A stretch of 64,000 bases of DNA. It comes from JBBATK01 sp044224515 (GTDB lineage: Bacteria > Bacteroidota > Ignavibacteria > Kapaibacteriales > NICIL-2). Positions 34,989 to 44,792 of the stretch are shown here, in pieces. The stretch lies in contig JBGAKH010000003.1 in NCBI GenBank assembly GCA_044224515.1, positions 1 to 64,000 on the forward strand. Reading direction: 5' to 3'. Position numbers and translations under genes: made by a program. The notes under the pieces were generated by a model, which was not told the origin of the DNA, did not search any database, and saw only the letters and a list, made by a program, of their open reading frames with translations. Numbering within the stretch: the stretch's first letter is position 1; each line of letters opens with the position of its first letter.

Positions 34989-37900
34989 TCACTCTTCGAT
35001 CTTAACGACGCGCCCGACATAATTCTCGGCACCTACGGTGCATTCGATGATGTAACATCCCAGAGCTTGTTCACGGAGATCAATGTTAAACTGTCGTTGT
35101 CCTGCCGGAACGCTTTGGTACACGTTGTCGAGAACAATATCTCCGCTCGTTGAGTAAACGCGAATGCGTACGTCGCTGCTTTGTTTGAGCGTCAGATCAA
35201 TGTTTGACACCGTATGTGTCGGGTTAGGATGAGTGAGCAATTCTTCGCCGTCTTGGGGCTGGACAACCTGTTGCTCCGCACAGATGCGCGAAATCTCCGT
35301 AGGACTTTCATAGCAACTCAGTCGGCCGTTCTCTTCAACGACAATGAAGTGTGAGGAGCAGAAGGAAATGCGGACAAATCGAACGCGCGACATGCACTCA
35401 ATTTGTTGCGCTACAGCGTTGTCGCTCAAGCGTACTACTCGCACCAAAGACTGAAAACTCTTTCCATTCGACTTTCCATTCGAATCAATCACTACGAGGG
35501 CATAGCCTTGATCTCCGAAAGCATAGATACTTCGAACCACGCCTAGTGAATGCGTCGAAAGGATTGCGCTATGAGTGTATCTACCATGACTTGAGAGAAT
35601 AGTGTGAGATCGCTCATCGTAGGCAAGGGCATCAGAAGATGCTTGGTCAACCGTGTCACGCGCACCACTATTAATATTCATGCGAATGACAGTGTAAGCT
35701 GTGAGTGGCTGTTGTGAGTATCGAAAAACAGTATAGTACACAAAACTGTCGAGAGCGATGTAGTTGTTGGATGCTGAGGCATAGCGCGAATCCGTTCCTG
35801 CATCGGCTGTACGAAATGTCAGACTCTGTGTATTGGAATCGAGTACTGCAAAAGACACCGAGAAACGATAGGGTGGAGGAAAGTGTGGATTCTGGTCACT
35901 CATCTCGCTGAAGCGTCGAAGGCAGAGATCTCCTCGTCCGGATTCACGTGTGCGTGCGTCGAAGCTTATGCTGTTAGTCCAGGGGAATGAGTTTGGGCCC
36001 CAATAGCTAAGCCCTGATGAGTACTCGTTCGACGGAAAGATGCTGTTAAAACTGAGAAGCGATTTCACTGCGCCGCCGGCATCGCAACGAATGCGGTTCA
36101 CACGCGGATAGGTCCAAAGCTGAACACCACTGTCGTATCGAGCCAAAGCTAGAATGCGTAAGGATGAGTCGATGTGAAGGTCCATGGGAAGAAAAACAGG
36201 ACTGTTTATCGACAGACTCTGAAATAGTTTCGAAGAGTCGCCTTCTAGAACGATGTGATCTTGTTTGCTCAGACAAAGGTCGTGAGGTGGTGTAGGCAAC
36301 CATCGTGTCCACAAGGCCTCCGGATAGTTTGGGGTTTCTTTGCAGCGTATGAGAGCGTAGTCCATGGAGGAGTCCAAAAGCACACCATCAGCGTACTCGT
36401 ATAGATGCACACGATAGTCGCCGATGTGCTGCAGAAACAAATGCTGAGTCACTGTGCTGCTGTTATGTCTTACTCGAATCATGGTATCCGGATGCACGAG
36501 CACAAGGTCGATAGCGACCCTGGATGCACACCATACACGCGCAAAGGCTGAGGCGTAGAAATAGTAGTCGACATATTGGTTGCATGACAGGGTGTCGGTC
36601 TTTTTGTGAGATATCGAAAACGCATTGTCAACATTCCACGACCACTCTGAACGAAATTCTGTGGAGTCAACGCTTGATGTACATTTACACGATACCGTCT
36701 TCATTCCGCTTGTTGCGTACTGGTGTCGAGGAACACGCTCGGTTGATGTCGTGCCGTCGCCAAAATCCCAGTGGTAGCTCAACATCGGCCGTGTAGCACC
36801 CACATTAATGCTGAATCGCAAGGTGTCGCGCGTCGTGACCTGCGGACATGGTTGGCTGGAGAGAGTGATTCCGGGTTTGAGTTTGTAGGATGGCGGAGCA
36901 GCGAACGACAAGCTATAAGCACGGAGTGAACAACTGTCTTGGATGAGTAAGAGAGAATCTTGAGCAGCGACGATGAATCTCGAATGAGCATCAAGGCTAA
37001 TGTTCAGGGTGTCGATTGCGCGCAGCGTTAGGTAGTCGTAGCGCAGAATCAATGTTGTCGGATACGCGGTTTGTTGCACAAGCACGTGGTGCAGCTCAGT
37101 ACTCAACAGGGATGGGGTACCGGTGGGTGAGTACGCAGATCGTTCAAAAGGCAGCATGTTCTCTGAACCCGGACCAATGTACGTTGATCGTCCGGACTGC
37201 AAGAGCCACTCTGAATCTCTTGAAATACAACCGTCGAGTCCACCTCGTACTGACCAAAACGACGTCGGATTTTCCGCCAAGTTTATTGCCTTGTCCGTTT
37301 GATAGCGCGCAATGGCAAACGGTGGCACAACTAGCACGGAGTTGACGATGCTGAAGGTGCTACACCCGTAGGTGTCTTCCAAAAAGCTAGCATAGTATGA
37401 GGTCTCTCCACTTTGTTGGTACTGAAAAGTCTGCCACTGAGCCGTTGCACTGTGGTAGATCTTCAACGAGAGTGTATAAATGAACTCGGTGTATGTAACA
37501 GGACCTTGGCTATGCTGAACGGATTGAATTGCTGCAGAACGAAAAAGATAGCAGCTATCATCGGTACGGCCGATGCAGCGAGCATTGTTAATCTGAGATA
37601 ACGGCCAATGGCGCACTTCCTCAATCGCATAGTTAGGCTGCCTCCAATCACCTGATACGCGTAGTAGACGATAACTGCTGTCGCCGGTAGATCGCATTTC
37701 AGCAAGCAGGATCAGGCGCGAAGCGCGTACCTCAAAATGTCCTTTCCATGTAAACGTATCTGCACCCAGTGCGTGGAGCAAGCTATCGACAGCCATCGAT
37801 AACACCGGATGACCATTTCGAAGCTCAAAAGCTCTAATACGTGGATGTGCAGTTGAACTGTCTGCCGAAAAAATGTATAAACCATCGTCGCTCACAACAA

Positions 37901-38048
37901 GTGGACTCTTCCATTGTGCTTCCAAGGCTATATCCTTTGATGTACGCCACACCGGATTTTGAGCGACCAGAGCTTGAGCCGTCAAACCACAGAGCGCTAC
38001 GATCATCGTCAAGAACACTCTCAGGTGTCTCTTTTCTTGCTTTTTCAT
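34989..38048 (-). CDS. Large secreted protein with PKD domain and T9SS tail, 1019 aa
   Basis: The signal peptide MKKQEKRHLRVFLTMIVALC is followed by a long beta-rich region (WD/propeller-like segments such as PLVVSDDGLYIFSADS). A PKD domain near the middle is marked by SYHWDFGDGTTSTER and HQYATSGMKTVSC. More beta-rich sequence follows, then a C-terminal sorting domain (LLTHPNPTHTVSNIDL ... LGCYIIECTVGAENY). T9SS export to the surface is expected. The function is unknown; PKD and propeller modules usually mediate binding. The gene stands alone, with a palindromic repeat cluster on each side, an arrangement that could let it be mobilised or inverted. Confidence 0.82.
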   Translation of the reverse strand: MKKQEKRHLRVFLTMIVALCGLTAQALVAQNPVWRTSKDIALEAQWKSPLVVSDDGLYIFSADSSTAHPRIRAFELRNGHPVLSMAVDSLLHALGADTFTWKGHFEVRASRLILLAEMRSTGDSSYRLLRVSGDWRQPNYAIEEVRHWPLSQINNARCIGRTDDSCYLFRSAAIQSVQHSQGPVTYTEFIYTLSLKIYHSATAQWQTFQYQQSGETSYYASFLEDTYGCSTFSIVNSVLVVPPFAIARYQTDKAINLAENPTSFWSVRGGLDGCISRDSEWLLQSGRSTYIGPGSENMLPFERSAYSPTGTPSLLSTELHHVLVQQTAYPTTLILRYDYLTLRAIDTLNISLDAHSRFIVAAQDSLLLIQDSCSLRAYSLSFAAPPSYKLKPGITLSSQPCPQVTTRDTLRFSINVGATRPMLSYHWDFGDGTTSTERVPRHQYATSGMKTVSCKCTSSVDSTEFRSEWSWNVDNAFSISHKKTDTLSCNQYVDYYFYASAFARVWCASRVAIDLVLVHPDTMIRVRHNSSTVTQHLFLQHIGDYRVHLYEYADGVLLDSSMDYALIRCKETPNYPEALWTRWLPTPPHDLCLSKQDHIVLEGDSSKLFQSLSINSPVFLPMDLHIDSSLRILALARYDSGVQLWTYPRVNRIRCDAGGAVKSLLSFNSIFPSNEYSSGLSYWGPNSFPWTNSISFDARTRESGRGDLCLRRFSEMSDQNPHFPPPYRFSVSFAVLDSNTQSLTFRTADAGTDSRYASASNNYIALDSFVYYTVFRYSQQPLTAYTVIRMNINSGARDTVDQASSDALAYDERSHTILSSHGRYTHSAILSTHSLGVVRSIYAFGDQGYALVVIDSNGKSNGKSFQSLVRVVRLSDNAVAQQIECMSRVRFVRISFCSSHFIVVEENGRLSCYESPTEISRICAEQQVVQPQDGEELLTHPNPTHTVSNIDLTLKQSSDVRIRVYSTSGDIVLDNVYQSVPAGQRQFNIDLREQALGCYIIECTVGAENYVGRVVKIEE

Positions 38049-38157
38049 TGGGTCCTCCCACGCAGAAGTGCGCTATAGGTAATTCGAAACTAAAGCCAAT
38101 TTCTCACACTACGAATGTGCAAGCCACAAGCTTAATGTGACCTTAACAATACCATAG

Positions 38158-38946
38158 CAGGTTGTGGGATGCCTCCGGCATCCTGTCGTTTTCGCGCGAG
38201 ATCCTAGGGTCCTCGCTTCGCGATGACCCTAGGCTAGGTTGTGGGATGCCTGCCGGCATCCTGTCGTTTTTGCGCGTGAACCTAGGGTCTTCGCTTCGCG
38301 ATGACCCTAGGCTAGGTTGTGGGATGCCTCCGGCATCCAATCGTTTTCGCGCGTGATCCTAGGGTCTTCGCTGCGCGATGACCCTAGGCTAGGTTATGGA
38401 TGCCTCCGGCATCCTGTCGTTTTTGCGCGGGATCCAGGGTCTTCGCTTCGCGATGACCCTAGCGAAGGTGGGATGCCTGCGGCATCCTGTCGTTTTTGCG
38501 CGTGAACCTAGGGTCTTCGCTGCGCGATGACCCTAGGTTAGGTTGTGATGCCTGCCGGCATCCGACGTGCTTTTGTGGATTACCTAGGGTCTTCGCTTCG
38601 CGATGACCCTAGGCTAGGTTGTGGGATGCCTGCCGGCATCCGACGTGCTTTTGTGGATTACCTAGGGTCTTCGCTCCGCGATGACCCTAGGCTGGGTTGT
38701 GGGATGCCTTCGGCATCCAATCGTTCAACGTTTTCACGTTATTCTACCATCCTCAAATCTATTCTCACATTGCGTGTGGCGTTGCGAAATGATGACAAGC
38801 CAAGCGGACAGGATGCCGGAGGCATCCCACATTCTAGCCTGGGGTCGCAGCGAAGCGCAGACCCCAGGAAACGAATGCAAACACGATTGGATCCCGGAGG
38901 GATCCCACATACTACCCTAGGGTCATCGCGCAGCGAAGACCCTTGG
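38158..38946. repeat. Palindromic repeat cluster 2
   Basis: Seven forward units with cctagggtc...gaccctagg stems start near 38203, 38281, 38358, 38433, 38507, 38583 and 38661. Each is followed by ctaggttgtgggatgcc and a ggcatcc stem. Two reverse units (near 38838 and 38916) close the cluster. The spacing is about 75-78 bases. Frames through the cluster are open by composition only. Cluster 1 at 34420-34935 is the partner across the 1019-aa gene. Confidence 0.9.
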
Positions 38947-39024
38947 ATCACGCACGAGACGGATTTCGACGAGGGATGCACAGAGGCGTTGAGTTTATTA
39001 TTTATTTCTACGCCGAAAACAAAA

Positions 39025-39058
39025 AAGGCTGAGCGACAGCTCAGCCTGAATAAAAAAT
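39025..39058 (-). terminator. Terminator (possibly bidirectional)
   Basis: The stem ggctgagc / gctcagcc (39027-39046) has A/T runs on both sides (aaaaaa before, aataaaaaa after). It ends the minus-strand barrel gene at 39071 and could stop read-through from the other side. Confidence 0.75.
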
Positions 39059-39070
39059 TCTATACCTATT

Positions 39071-39778
39071 CTAAAACTCAAATGTAGCGCCGGCGAAGAT
39101 GACAATATGAGATGCCTTGACGCTGCCGAGGGCGGTGTTGAATGCGCTGAGTGAGGCTGCGTCATTGAGCGCGAGATTATAGCGTGCATCTGCCACGATG
39201 TTGAGCGAAGCGAGGAGGGGAATTTGAATTCCTGCTCCCGCTTGTAGACCAAAAGCCATGGCACTTGCATCGGGTTTGATTTCGATTGGTTCCTTCAGGT
39301 TCATGTTGGTGGTATCGAAGTTTGCGGTTGAGGTTGCTGAGAGATTGATACCTGCCATGACACCTGCGAGGAGGTAGGGACGAATTCCTTCGGCCATCGG
39401 ACTCATCTTGAGCAACACCGGACAATTTAGATTTACAAAGTCTTGGGTGAAGCTCAAGGTATTCGGGAGTGTCGTTGGAAACTGGGTTGTCGTCAAGCGT
39501 TGCAGAACGGCTTTCTGGTATTCCAAGCTGAACTCTTCGCGTGCGTAGGTTGGTTCGATTTGCAGACTGATGTACTTCGTCAGTGGAAAGCTGACTACGC
39601 CACAGATGCTGAAGTCATTAAGACTATTCAACGTGACTGTGTCGCGGTCGTCATAAGTCATTTTCCATTGTGGTAACGTAGCGCCGATTTTAAGTCCGTA
39701 CGAACTGCCGGCATCAAGGCATGAAGATGCAATGACGAGTCCTACAACGATTCCAATGCTACGAACGAGGTTTTTCAT
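39071..39778 (-). CDS. Outer-membrane beta-barrel protein (PorT/OMP_b-brl type)
   Basis: A signal peptide (MKNLVRSIGIVVGLVIASSC) is followed by a start typical of the OMP_b-brl_2/PorT-like family (YGLKIGATLPQWKM). Alternating strands follow (SFPLTKYISLQIEPTYAREE, AFGLQAGAGIQIPL), and the last residues ATFEF form the aromatic barrel-assembly signal. The cysteine at the end of the hydrophobic stretch (IASSC) also allows a lipoprotein reading. The specific role is unknown. Confidence 0.7.
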   Translation of the reverse strand: MKNLVRSIGIVVGLVIASSCLDAGSSYGLKIGATLPQWKMTYDDRDTVTLNSLNDFSICGVVSFPLTKYISLQIEPTYAREEFSLEYQKAVLQRLTTTQFPTTLPNTLSFTQDFVNLNCPVLLKMSPMAEGIRPYLLAGVMAGINLSATSTANFDTTNMNLKEPIEIKPDASAMAFGLQAGAGIQIPLLASLNIVADARYNLALNDAASLSAFNTALGSVKASHIVIFAGATFEF

Positions 39779-39844
39779 GGCTGTGTCCTAATAGGTGAAT
39801 TCCATTGCTTGTCGATTCCTAGAGTTCTCTCGGACATAAACACT

Positions 39845-41047
39845 TTATGCTGCTGCTGCCGAACACTCTGCCACTGCCGATCGCAGAGCTATCATAAACT
39901 CATCGATTTCTTGCCGACCAATGATGAGAGGCGGAACGAGTCGAATGACCGTGTCGGCCGTAGCCGAGGTGATGACCTTTCGTGCGATAAGAGCATCACG
40001 TAATGGAGTTGAATTTTGACCAAGCGCCAAACCCAGCATGAGACCTCGACCACGAACTTGAATAATATACGTCGGATATTCTGTTTGCAACTTCTCGAGT
40101 TCCGCGCGGAGGATGGCGCCCATGCTGCGCACGTTGTCCATCAAGCCTCTTTCGATTTCCTCCATCACAACCATTCCGGTGACACAGGCCAAGGCGTTTC
40201 CGCCATAGGTCGTGCCGTGTTGTCCTTGTTGCCACACCGTGCTGAGTTGCTCCGAGGCCAAGAGCGCGCCCAGGGGCAAACCACCACCAATACCTTTGGC
40301 CATCGTCACAATATCCGGACGAAAACCGTAGTGTTCGAAGGCAAAGAAGTCTCCGCTTCTGCCGACGCCGGTTTGTACTTCATCGGCTATGATGACGAAG
40401 CCATATTTTTCGCGGAGCTGCACGAGCTCTCGTACAAAGTCGTCACTAGCTACCGAGATCCCACCCTCACCTTGTATAAACTCCAAGGCCACGGCGCAGG
40501 TGCTGTGGTTTACAGCATTGCGCAGCGCTTCGATGTCGTTGTAGGGCAAAACCTGTGTAGCCGGAAGAAATGGTTCCATTCCTTTCTTGTACAGCGGTTT
40601 ATCCATAACCGAGAGGGCACCATAGGTGCGTCCATGAAAGCCTCCTTTGAATGCTATGATGTCGCCCACGTGATCGCGCGTGCTGCCGTAAGCGCGTGCA
40701 AGCTTCATAGCCGCATCCCAGGCTTCTGCGCCTGAATTGGTGAATACCACTTTGGAGTAGCCGCTCCGCGCACAAAGCATTTCTGCCAAACGCACTTGAG
40801 GTTCTTGGTAGAAAAAGTTTGAGACGTGTAGGTAGCGTTTGAGCTGCGCCTCTGCGGCAGCAATCAAGCGAGGATGACTATGTCCGAGCGCGTTGACTGC
40901 TATGCCCGCCAGCATGTCTAAATATACGGTGCCATCGCTCGCATGGATTCTGCAGCCTTCTGCACGATCGATGGAAATGGGTAATCGCTTATAGGTTTGG
41001 TAGATGACGCGGTGTTCGCGGTCGATGAGTGTATCGCTGTTCTGCAT
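39845..41047 (-). CDS. argD: Acetylornithine-type class III aminotransferase
   Basis: This is a PLP-dependent fold-type I aminotransferase of 400 residues. Seen are the YLDMLAGIAVNALGHSHP opening, TNSGAEAWDAAMKLAR (phosphate-binding turn), FKGGFHGRTYGALS, the PLP aspartate in VIIADEVQTGVGR, and the PLP lysine in TMAKGIGGGLPLG. The overall pattern fits ArgD/acetylornithine aminotransferase (arginine synthesis), but related N-succinyl or 4-aminobutyrate enzymes are hard to exclude. I start at ATG 41047 (MQNSDTLID); a longer frame encodes an unrelated leader. No other arg genes are in the window. Confidence 0.85.
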   Translation of the reverse strand: MQNSDTLIDREHRVIYQTYKRLPISIDRAEGCRIHASDGTVYLDMLAGIAVNALGHSHPRLIAAAEAQLKRYLHVSNFFYQEPQVRLAEMLCARSGYSKVVFTNSGAEAWDAAMKLARAYGSTRDHVGDIIAFKGGFHGRTYGALSVMDKPLYKKGMEPFLPATQVLPYNDIEALRNAVNHSTCAVALEFIQGEGGISVASDDFVRELVQLREKYGFVIIADEVQTGVGRSGDFFAFEHYGFRPDIVTMAKGIGGGLPLGALLASEQLSTVWQQGQHGTTYGGNALACVTGMVVMEEIERGLMDNVRSMGAILRAELEKLQTEYPTYIIQVRGRGLMLGLALGQNSTPLRDALIARKVITSATADTVIRLVPPLIIGRQEIDEFMIALRSAVAECSAAAA

Positions 41048-41208
41048 GAAAACGAATGCTTGGTGGATGGTGGCAGCGTGCAAGGGCTGGCCCGGCTGCT
41101 TGAGCGCTGCAAAAATACAACAGACGATGAGCAACGGGCCTTCGACACACAGGCATATGAAGATTCGCTGAACCGGATCAGAAGACACTGTCCAAGCTGT
41201 GTCAAGAT

Positions 41209-41997
41209 TCAGTCTGAGAAGAGCTCCAGAAATTGACGATGAGCGGCGGCTTCTTGGGGGTTGAGTTCTATAGCTGCCAGATGGATACGATCTGTGGTGT
41301 AGGCAGAGTGAATCGTTTCAACGCTGACGGCATCGTCTTCGAGTCGGTATGTTACGCGCCAGGCCCTGCTGGCGAGGATGTAGGTGAGCTCGTCCAGTTG
41401 TTCTATTCGATTAGAGCTTGTTGGACGTGGATTCAGGAGCAAACGACGTTCAACCAGTTCTCGCATGTTGTAGCTGCAAAGTTCGTTGATGAGCGATGCT
41501 CTCTCCTCTGCCGCCGCAGTCCAGTCTAAAGAGTAGCGTGCTTTCCAACTCGGACTGTTGGTCCAACCCTCCGTAGCATCCGGGAAAGAGTCGTGTTGAG
41601 AAATGTATGGTTTTATATCGAGCACCGGAGTGCCATCGAGCATATCAGCGCCCGAGATCTCGAGAACTCTTCCTTTGATTCCGTGCAGGCGCACCGCTGA
41701 AATCGCTATCGGGTTCGGACGGTGCGGGGAACGCGTGGCAAAGACTCCGTGCTTGGTCCCATCACGCGGAGTTTGAATAACCGGCTTCCAGGATTGCGCT
41801 TCATGAAACCACCAGATAACCCAGATGTGCGAAAAACCTTCGAGGTCGCGCAGTGCCGTCTCGTAATTACAATGGGCTGACAACTCAATGAAAGATCGCT
41901 GCTCATTGTCCATTTCTGCCTGCAAAGGCGCTAGGTAGCGTTCGTTGAATGGACTGCGGATCTGACCTATGGGTGTGATGGAGATGATTTCCGGCAT
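41209..41997 (-). CDS. trmO: tRNA (adenine-N6)-methyltransferase TrmO-like
   Basis: The protein belongs to the TsaA/UPF0066 beta-barrel family that N6-methylates t6A37 in certain tRNAs using SAM. Diagnostic segments are IGQIRSPF, GFSHIWVIWWFHEA, GVFATRSPHRPNPIAISAVRL and DGTPVLDIKPYI. The C-terminal extension (about 90 residues) is also seen in E. coli-type TrmO. The start is MPEIISITPIG (ATG 41997). It is upstream of the aminotransferase on the same strand, with about 160 bases between. Confidence 0.92.
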   Translation of the reverse strand: MPEIISITPIGQIRSPFNERYLAPLQAEMDNEQRSFIELSAHCNYETALRDLEGFSHIWVIWWFHEAQSWKPVIQTPRDGTKHGVFATRSPHRPNPIAISAVRLHGIKGRVLEISGADMLDGTPVLDIKPYISQHDSFPDATEGWTNSPSWKARYSLDWTAAAEERASLINELCSYNMRELVERRLLLNPRPTSSNRIEQLDELTYILASRAWRVTYRLEDDAVSVETIHSAYTTDRIHLAAIELNPQEAAAHRQFLELFSD

Positions 41998-42003
41998 GAA
42001 CAA

Positions 42004-42321
42004 AAATAGCTAGTACCGTCGATCCTCTATAAAACGACACATCCCGCTCAATGGCGGGATGTGTTGTTTCGTTGTGATGAAGGTGAGGCAAAACTGCTAC
42101 ATGTGTGAAGTAGGCGTGTGGTGATCACGATAGTACTTCACCTTGTCCAGAATAGCAGCGGGGGTTATTGCACTCCAACAGAAGGGAAGCCTTCATCCGA
42201 CTCATAATGGAGTCGTCATGAAAAGTGTCGGCAGTCGGTCGTGAAATCTTAAGGACAGTCGAAAAGAAATCGAAGGAAAAATAGGGTCATCGCGAGAATC
42301 AAGAAATCCACGAGATCTAAG
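42004..42321. other. Intergenic region with a strong hairpin
   Basis: An 11-base stem acacatcccgc / gcgggatgtgt lies at 42037-42064, followed on the minus strand by cgtttta. It is 40 bases upstream of trmO. It could be a terminator for transcripts coming from the flagellin side or a leader hairpin. No gene is seen. Confidence 0.5.
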
Positions 42322-42560
42322 TGAACTGAGGGACTAAAGAACTGAGGGTCTAAAGAACTGAGGGACTAAAGAACTGAGGAACTAAGAGAACTGATGAACT
42401 AAAAGAACTGAGGGGCTAAGAGAACTGAGGAACTAAGAGACAGAGAGAACTTAGAAGTGAGGACCGGAGGAATAGGGAACTGGGAGAACTGAGGAACTCA
42501 AGGCTGAAAGAGCCCGTGTTGAGGAGCTGAGAGAGCTGAAGAACAGGGGAACTGTGGTAG
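42322..42560. repeat. Purine-rich degenerate tandem repeat
   Basis: Variations of gaactgagggactaaa (periods of about 16-18 bases) repeat roughly 13 times and then decay. The plus strand is almost pure A/G with a few isolated c and t. It lies downstream of the flagellin gene. A stem cgacggacag / ctgtccgtcg follows at about 42588-42617 and may end the flagellin transcript. Confidence 0.8.
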
Positions 42561-42815
42561 CTGAGTCAAGCCAAAGAAACCGGGAACGACGGACAGCTCA
42601 CCACAAACTGTCCGTCGTCACACACCTGCAAAGGGTTGAGATGTGAGGATTATCCGGCTTAGAATTTCAAAGACTATCGTGTCAGTAGTGGAGGCAGATC
42701 GGGTTTCAGCGGTCTCGATCTGCACTCGAGCGCCAGTATGCTGCAGGTACGCTGTCAATCTCAGTATCACATGAGCGTTCGCTGCGTATTAGGCCTCGAG
42801 CGTACTGAGCTGTGA

Positions 42816-43748
42816 TTAGCCTCGGATCAACTGCAAGTACCCTTGTGGCGTTTGATTAGCCTGAGAGAGCGCAGTCAATGATGCTTGTTGCAAGAATTGA
42901 GCTTTCACGAGCTGCAACTGTTCCTGCGCCACGTCGGCATCTTCGATGCGGGAGATAGCGGCATTGTAGTTGGTAAGCTGTGATTTCAGATTGTCTTCTT
43001 GCGAGGTCAAGCGGTTGGTTACGCCGCCAATGTAGGAGGCCACCTTGTTGACATTGTTGAGAGCATCGGCCAAACTTTGCAATGTTGTTTGAATGTTGGC
43101 TGATGAGAAAACGCCGAGGTCGGAAGCCGATACACTGTTGAGTGATTGCAGATTCAAGCCTGCGATACCGGCAAAGGTTGCTGAGCTCAGGTTCAAGTCG
43201 AAAGCATTGCTTCCAACGTTGAAGTCGCTGTTGCCTGTGGTAAGGTCAATAGCAAGGGTGAGCAAGGAATTGTCTGCGCGTGAGCCGATGACGAATTCCG
43301 AAGAGAATGATCCTGTAAGCAATTGCTGTCCGCCGAACACGGTGGAATCGAGCACTGCTTGGATCTGTTGAGCCAGACGATATGCCGCCTTAGCCAACGC
43401 TACTTTTTCATCGGTGCCAAGTGCGCCCGAAGCAGCTGATGAAGCTGATTCTTTGATTTGGGTCACCAGGGTGTTGATGTTGTCCAAACCGTCTTGCGCA
43501 ATGTTTGCCACATTGGCAGCACCACCCACAGCATTCAACGCTGCTTGCAAAGAGCCACCACGTGCACCCAAAGCGCGGGTCGTGATGTATCCTGCCACAT
43601 CGTCGGCTGCAGAATTGATACGTTTTCCTGTGGAGAGACGCAGCTGGTGGTTGGCTATGCTGCGATTAGAGGCGTCGAGGGCGTTATACGCGTTCTCGGC
43701 GTTTGTGTTCGTGCGAATTCTCGCACCGTTTGTTATTGCTGATGGCAT
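42816..43748 (-). CDS. fliC: Flagellin
   Basis: This is the filament subunit, exported by the flagellar type III system. The conserved N-terminal D0/D1 helix is seen in LSTGKRINSAADDVAGYITT and AQDGLDNINTLVTQIKE. The C-terminal D1/D0 helices are SQEDNLKSQLTNYNAAISRI, EDADVAQEQLQLVKAQFLQQ and LSQANQTPQGYLQL. The central domain is short (310 aa total). A strong ribosome site (ggaggtaac) precedes ATG 43748. A sigma-28-type promoter lies about 150 bases upstream, which agrees with late flagellar expression. It is located away from the basal-body cluster. Confidence 0.96.
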   Translation of the reverse strand: MPSAITNGARIRTNTNAENAYNALDASNRSIANHQLRLSTGKRINSAADDVAGYITTRALGARGGSLQAALNAVGGAANVANIAQDGLDNINTLVTQIKESASSAASGALGTDEKVALAKAAYRLAQQIQAVLDSTVFGGQQLLTGSFSSEFVIGSRADNSLLTLAIDLTTGNSDFNVGSNAFDLNLSSATFAGIAGLNLQSLNSVSASDLGVFSSANIQTTLQSLADALNNVNKVASYIGGVTNRLTSQEDNLKSQLTNYNAAISRIEDADVAQEQLQLVKAQFLQQASLTALSQANQTPQGYLQLIRG

Positions 43749-43897
43749 GTTACCTCCATGTAACCTTATGTGATACTGTTCTGTTCATCCTTGAAATCAT
43801 CCGTCAGGTGTTCTGCCTGTGGCAGCTCGATTCATCCTGAATCACCTGTCGAATGGAACTATCGTACCGAGACGGTCGAAACCATACTCTTGGACAG

Positions 43898-43924
43898 TTA
43901 TCGGAGACCCGATTTAAAAGTTGA
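43898..43924 (-). promoter_or_regulatory. Sigma-28 (FliA)-type promoter for flagellin
   Basis: The minus strand reads TCAACTTT, 11 bases, TCCGATAA. The consensus is TAAAGTTT-N11-GCCGATAA, so spacing is exact and most positions match. It implies a 5' leader of about 140 bases before the flagellin start. Confidence 0.75.
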
Positions 43925-44030
43925 GAAAAATTTCAAAAAAATTTTCGGGTCGCTAATCTGAGGTCCATAATGCCCGCTTCTCGTGTGCTTCACGATGCGC
44001 TGTATCTTTGTTGTGAACCATTGCTTCTTC

Positions 44031-44792
44031 ATGATGAAAGCAGAGATTTTTTACGATTTGCGGCGATTTGAGGTGGACTTCTCCAAACCTCACTGCCTGT
44101 CGTTAGCAATACACAGAGAGAATAGCAATCCCAATGCCTATTTTTTACCGGCGCCAGAATTTGAGCCGTTTCGCGTGCCGGGCTTTGTCGGTAGCGTAGC
44201 CGAAGGCGGACCCTGCAACTGCGAAGTGCTTCGCCTGGCACCGCATGGTAATGGTACGCATACGGAGTGCGTCGGACATATTAGCAGCGAACCGTACTAT
44301 ATAGTGGACTGTCTGAAAGACACACACACAGTAGCCCGTTTAGCAACGGTGCATCCTCAGCCGAGCGACAATGGCGACAGCGTTATTCGCGCCTCCGATG
44401 TTGCCGCGGCTCTAGCAGGCTTTCGCGGACAAAGTCTGGTGTTGCGTAGCGCCTCAGTTTCGGACCCCGCAAGCCATCAATGGTCAGGTACAAATCCTCC
44501 CTACTGCGAAGAAGGTGTGGGTATCCTACTCCGAAATGCGGGAATCCTTCATTTTTTACTGGATGTGCCCTCGGTCGACCGTGAGTCGGACGGTGGCAAG
44601 CTCTGCGTGCACCACGAGTTCTGGAACTATCCGGATGCTCCTCGCCTCAATGCAACTATCACGGAACTTATACGGGTGCCTGAGGAACTTGTCGATGGCG
44701 TCTACCTTCTTAGTATTGGTGTTCCGCAACTAAAGAGCGATGCCGCACCGTCGCACTGCTGTCTCTTCAGCATGAATGAGGTGCTCTCGTGA
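44031..44792 (+). CDS. Cyclase family protein (kynurenine formamidase-like)
   Basis: The metal-dependent cyclase fold is shown by PHGNGTHTECVGH, the HxGTHxD-like metal motif, and by HFLLDVPSVDRESDGG, then HHEFW. These occur in KynB and related hydrolases that open cyclic or formyl amides. KynB proteins are about 210 residues; this one has 253, with an N-terminal extension. There are no tryptophan-degradation neighbours, so kynurenine formamidase activity is only one option. The start is ATG 44031 or 44034. The stop overlaps the GTG start of maf, so the two are translationally coupled. Confidence 0.75.
   Translation: MMKAEIFYDLRRFEVDFSKPHCLSLAIHRENSNPNAYFLPAPEFEPFRVPGFVGSVAEGGPCNCEVLRLAPHGNGTHTECVGHISSEPYYIVDCLKDTHTVARLATVHPQPSDNGDSVIRASDVAAALAGFRGQSLVLRSASVSDPASHQWSGTNPPYCEEGVGILLRNAGILHFLLDVPSVDRESDGGKLCVHHEFWNYPDAPRLNATITELIRVPEELVDGVYLLSIGVPQLKSDAAPSHCCLFSMNEVLS

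Noticed and set aside
38545..39087. 180-aa frame through repeat cluster 2
   Set aside because: It is made of translated palindromic repeats, has no start signal, and runs into the end of the minus-strand barrel gene.
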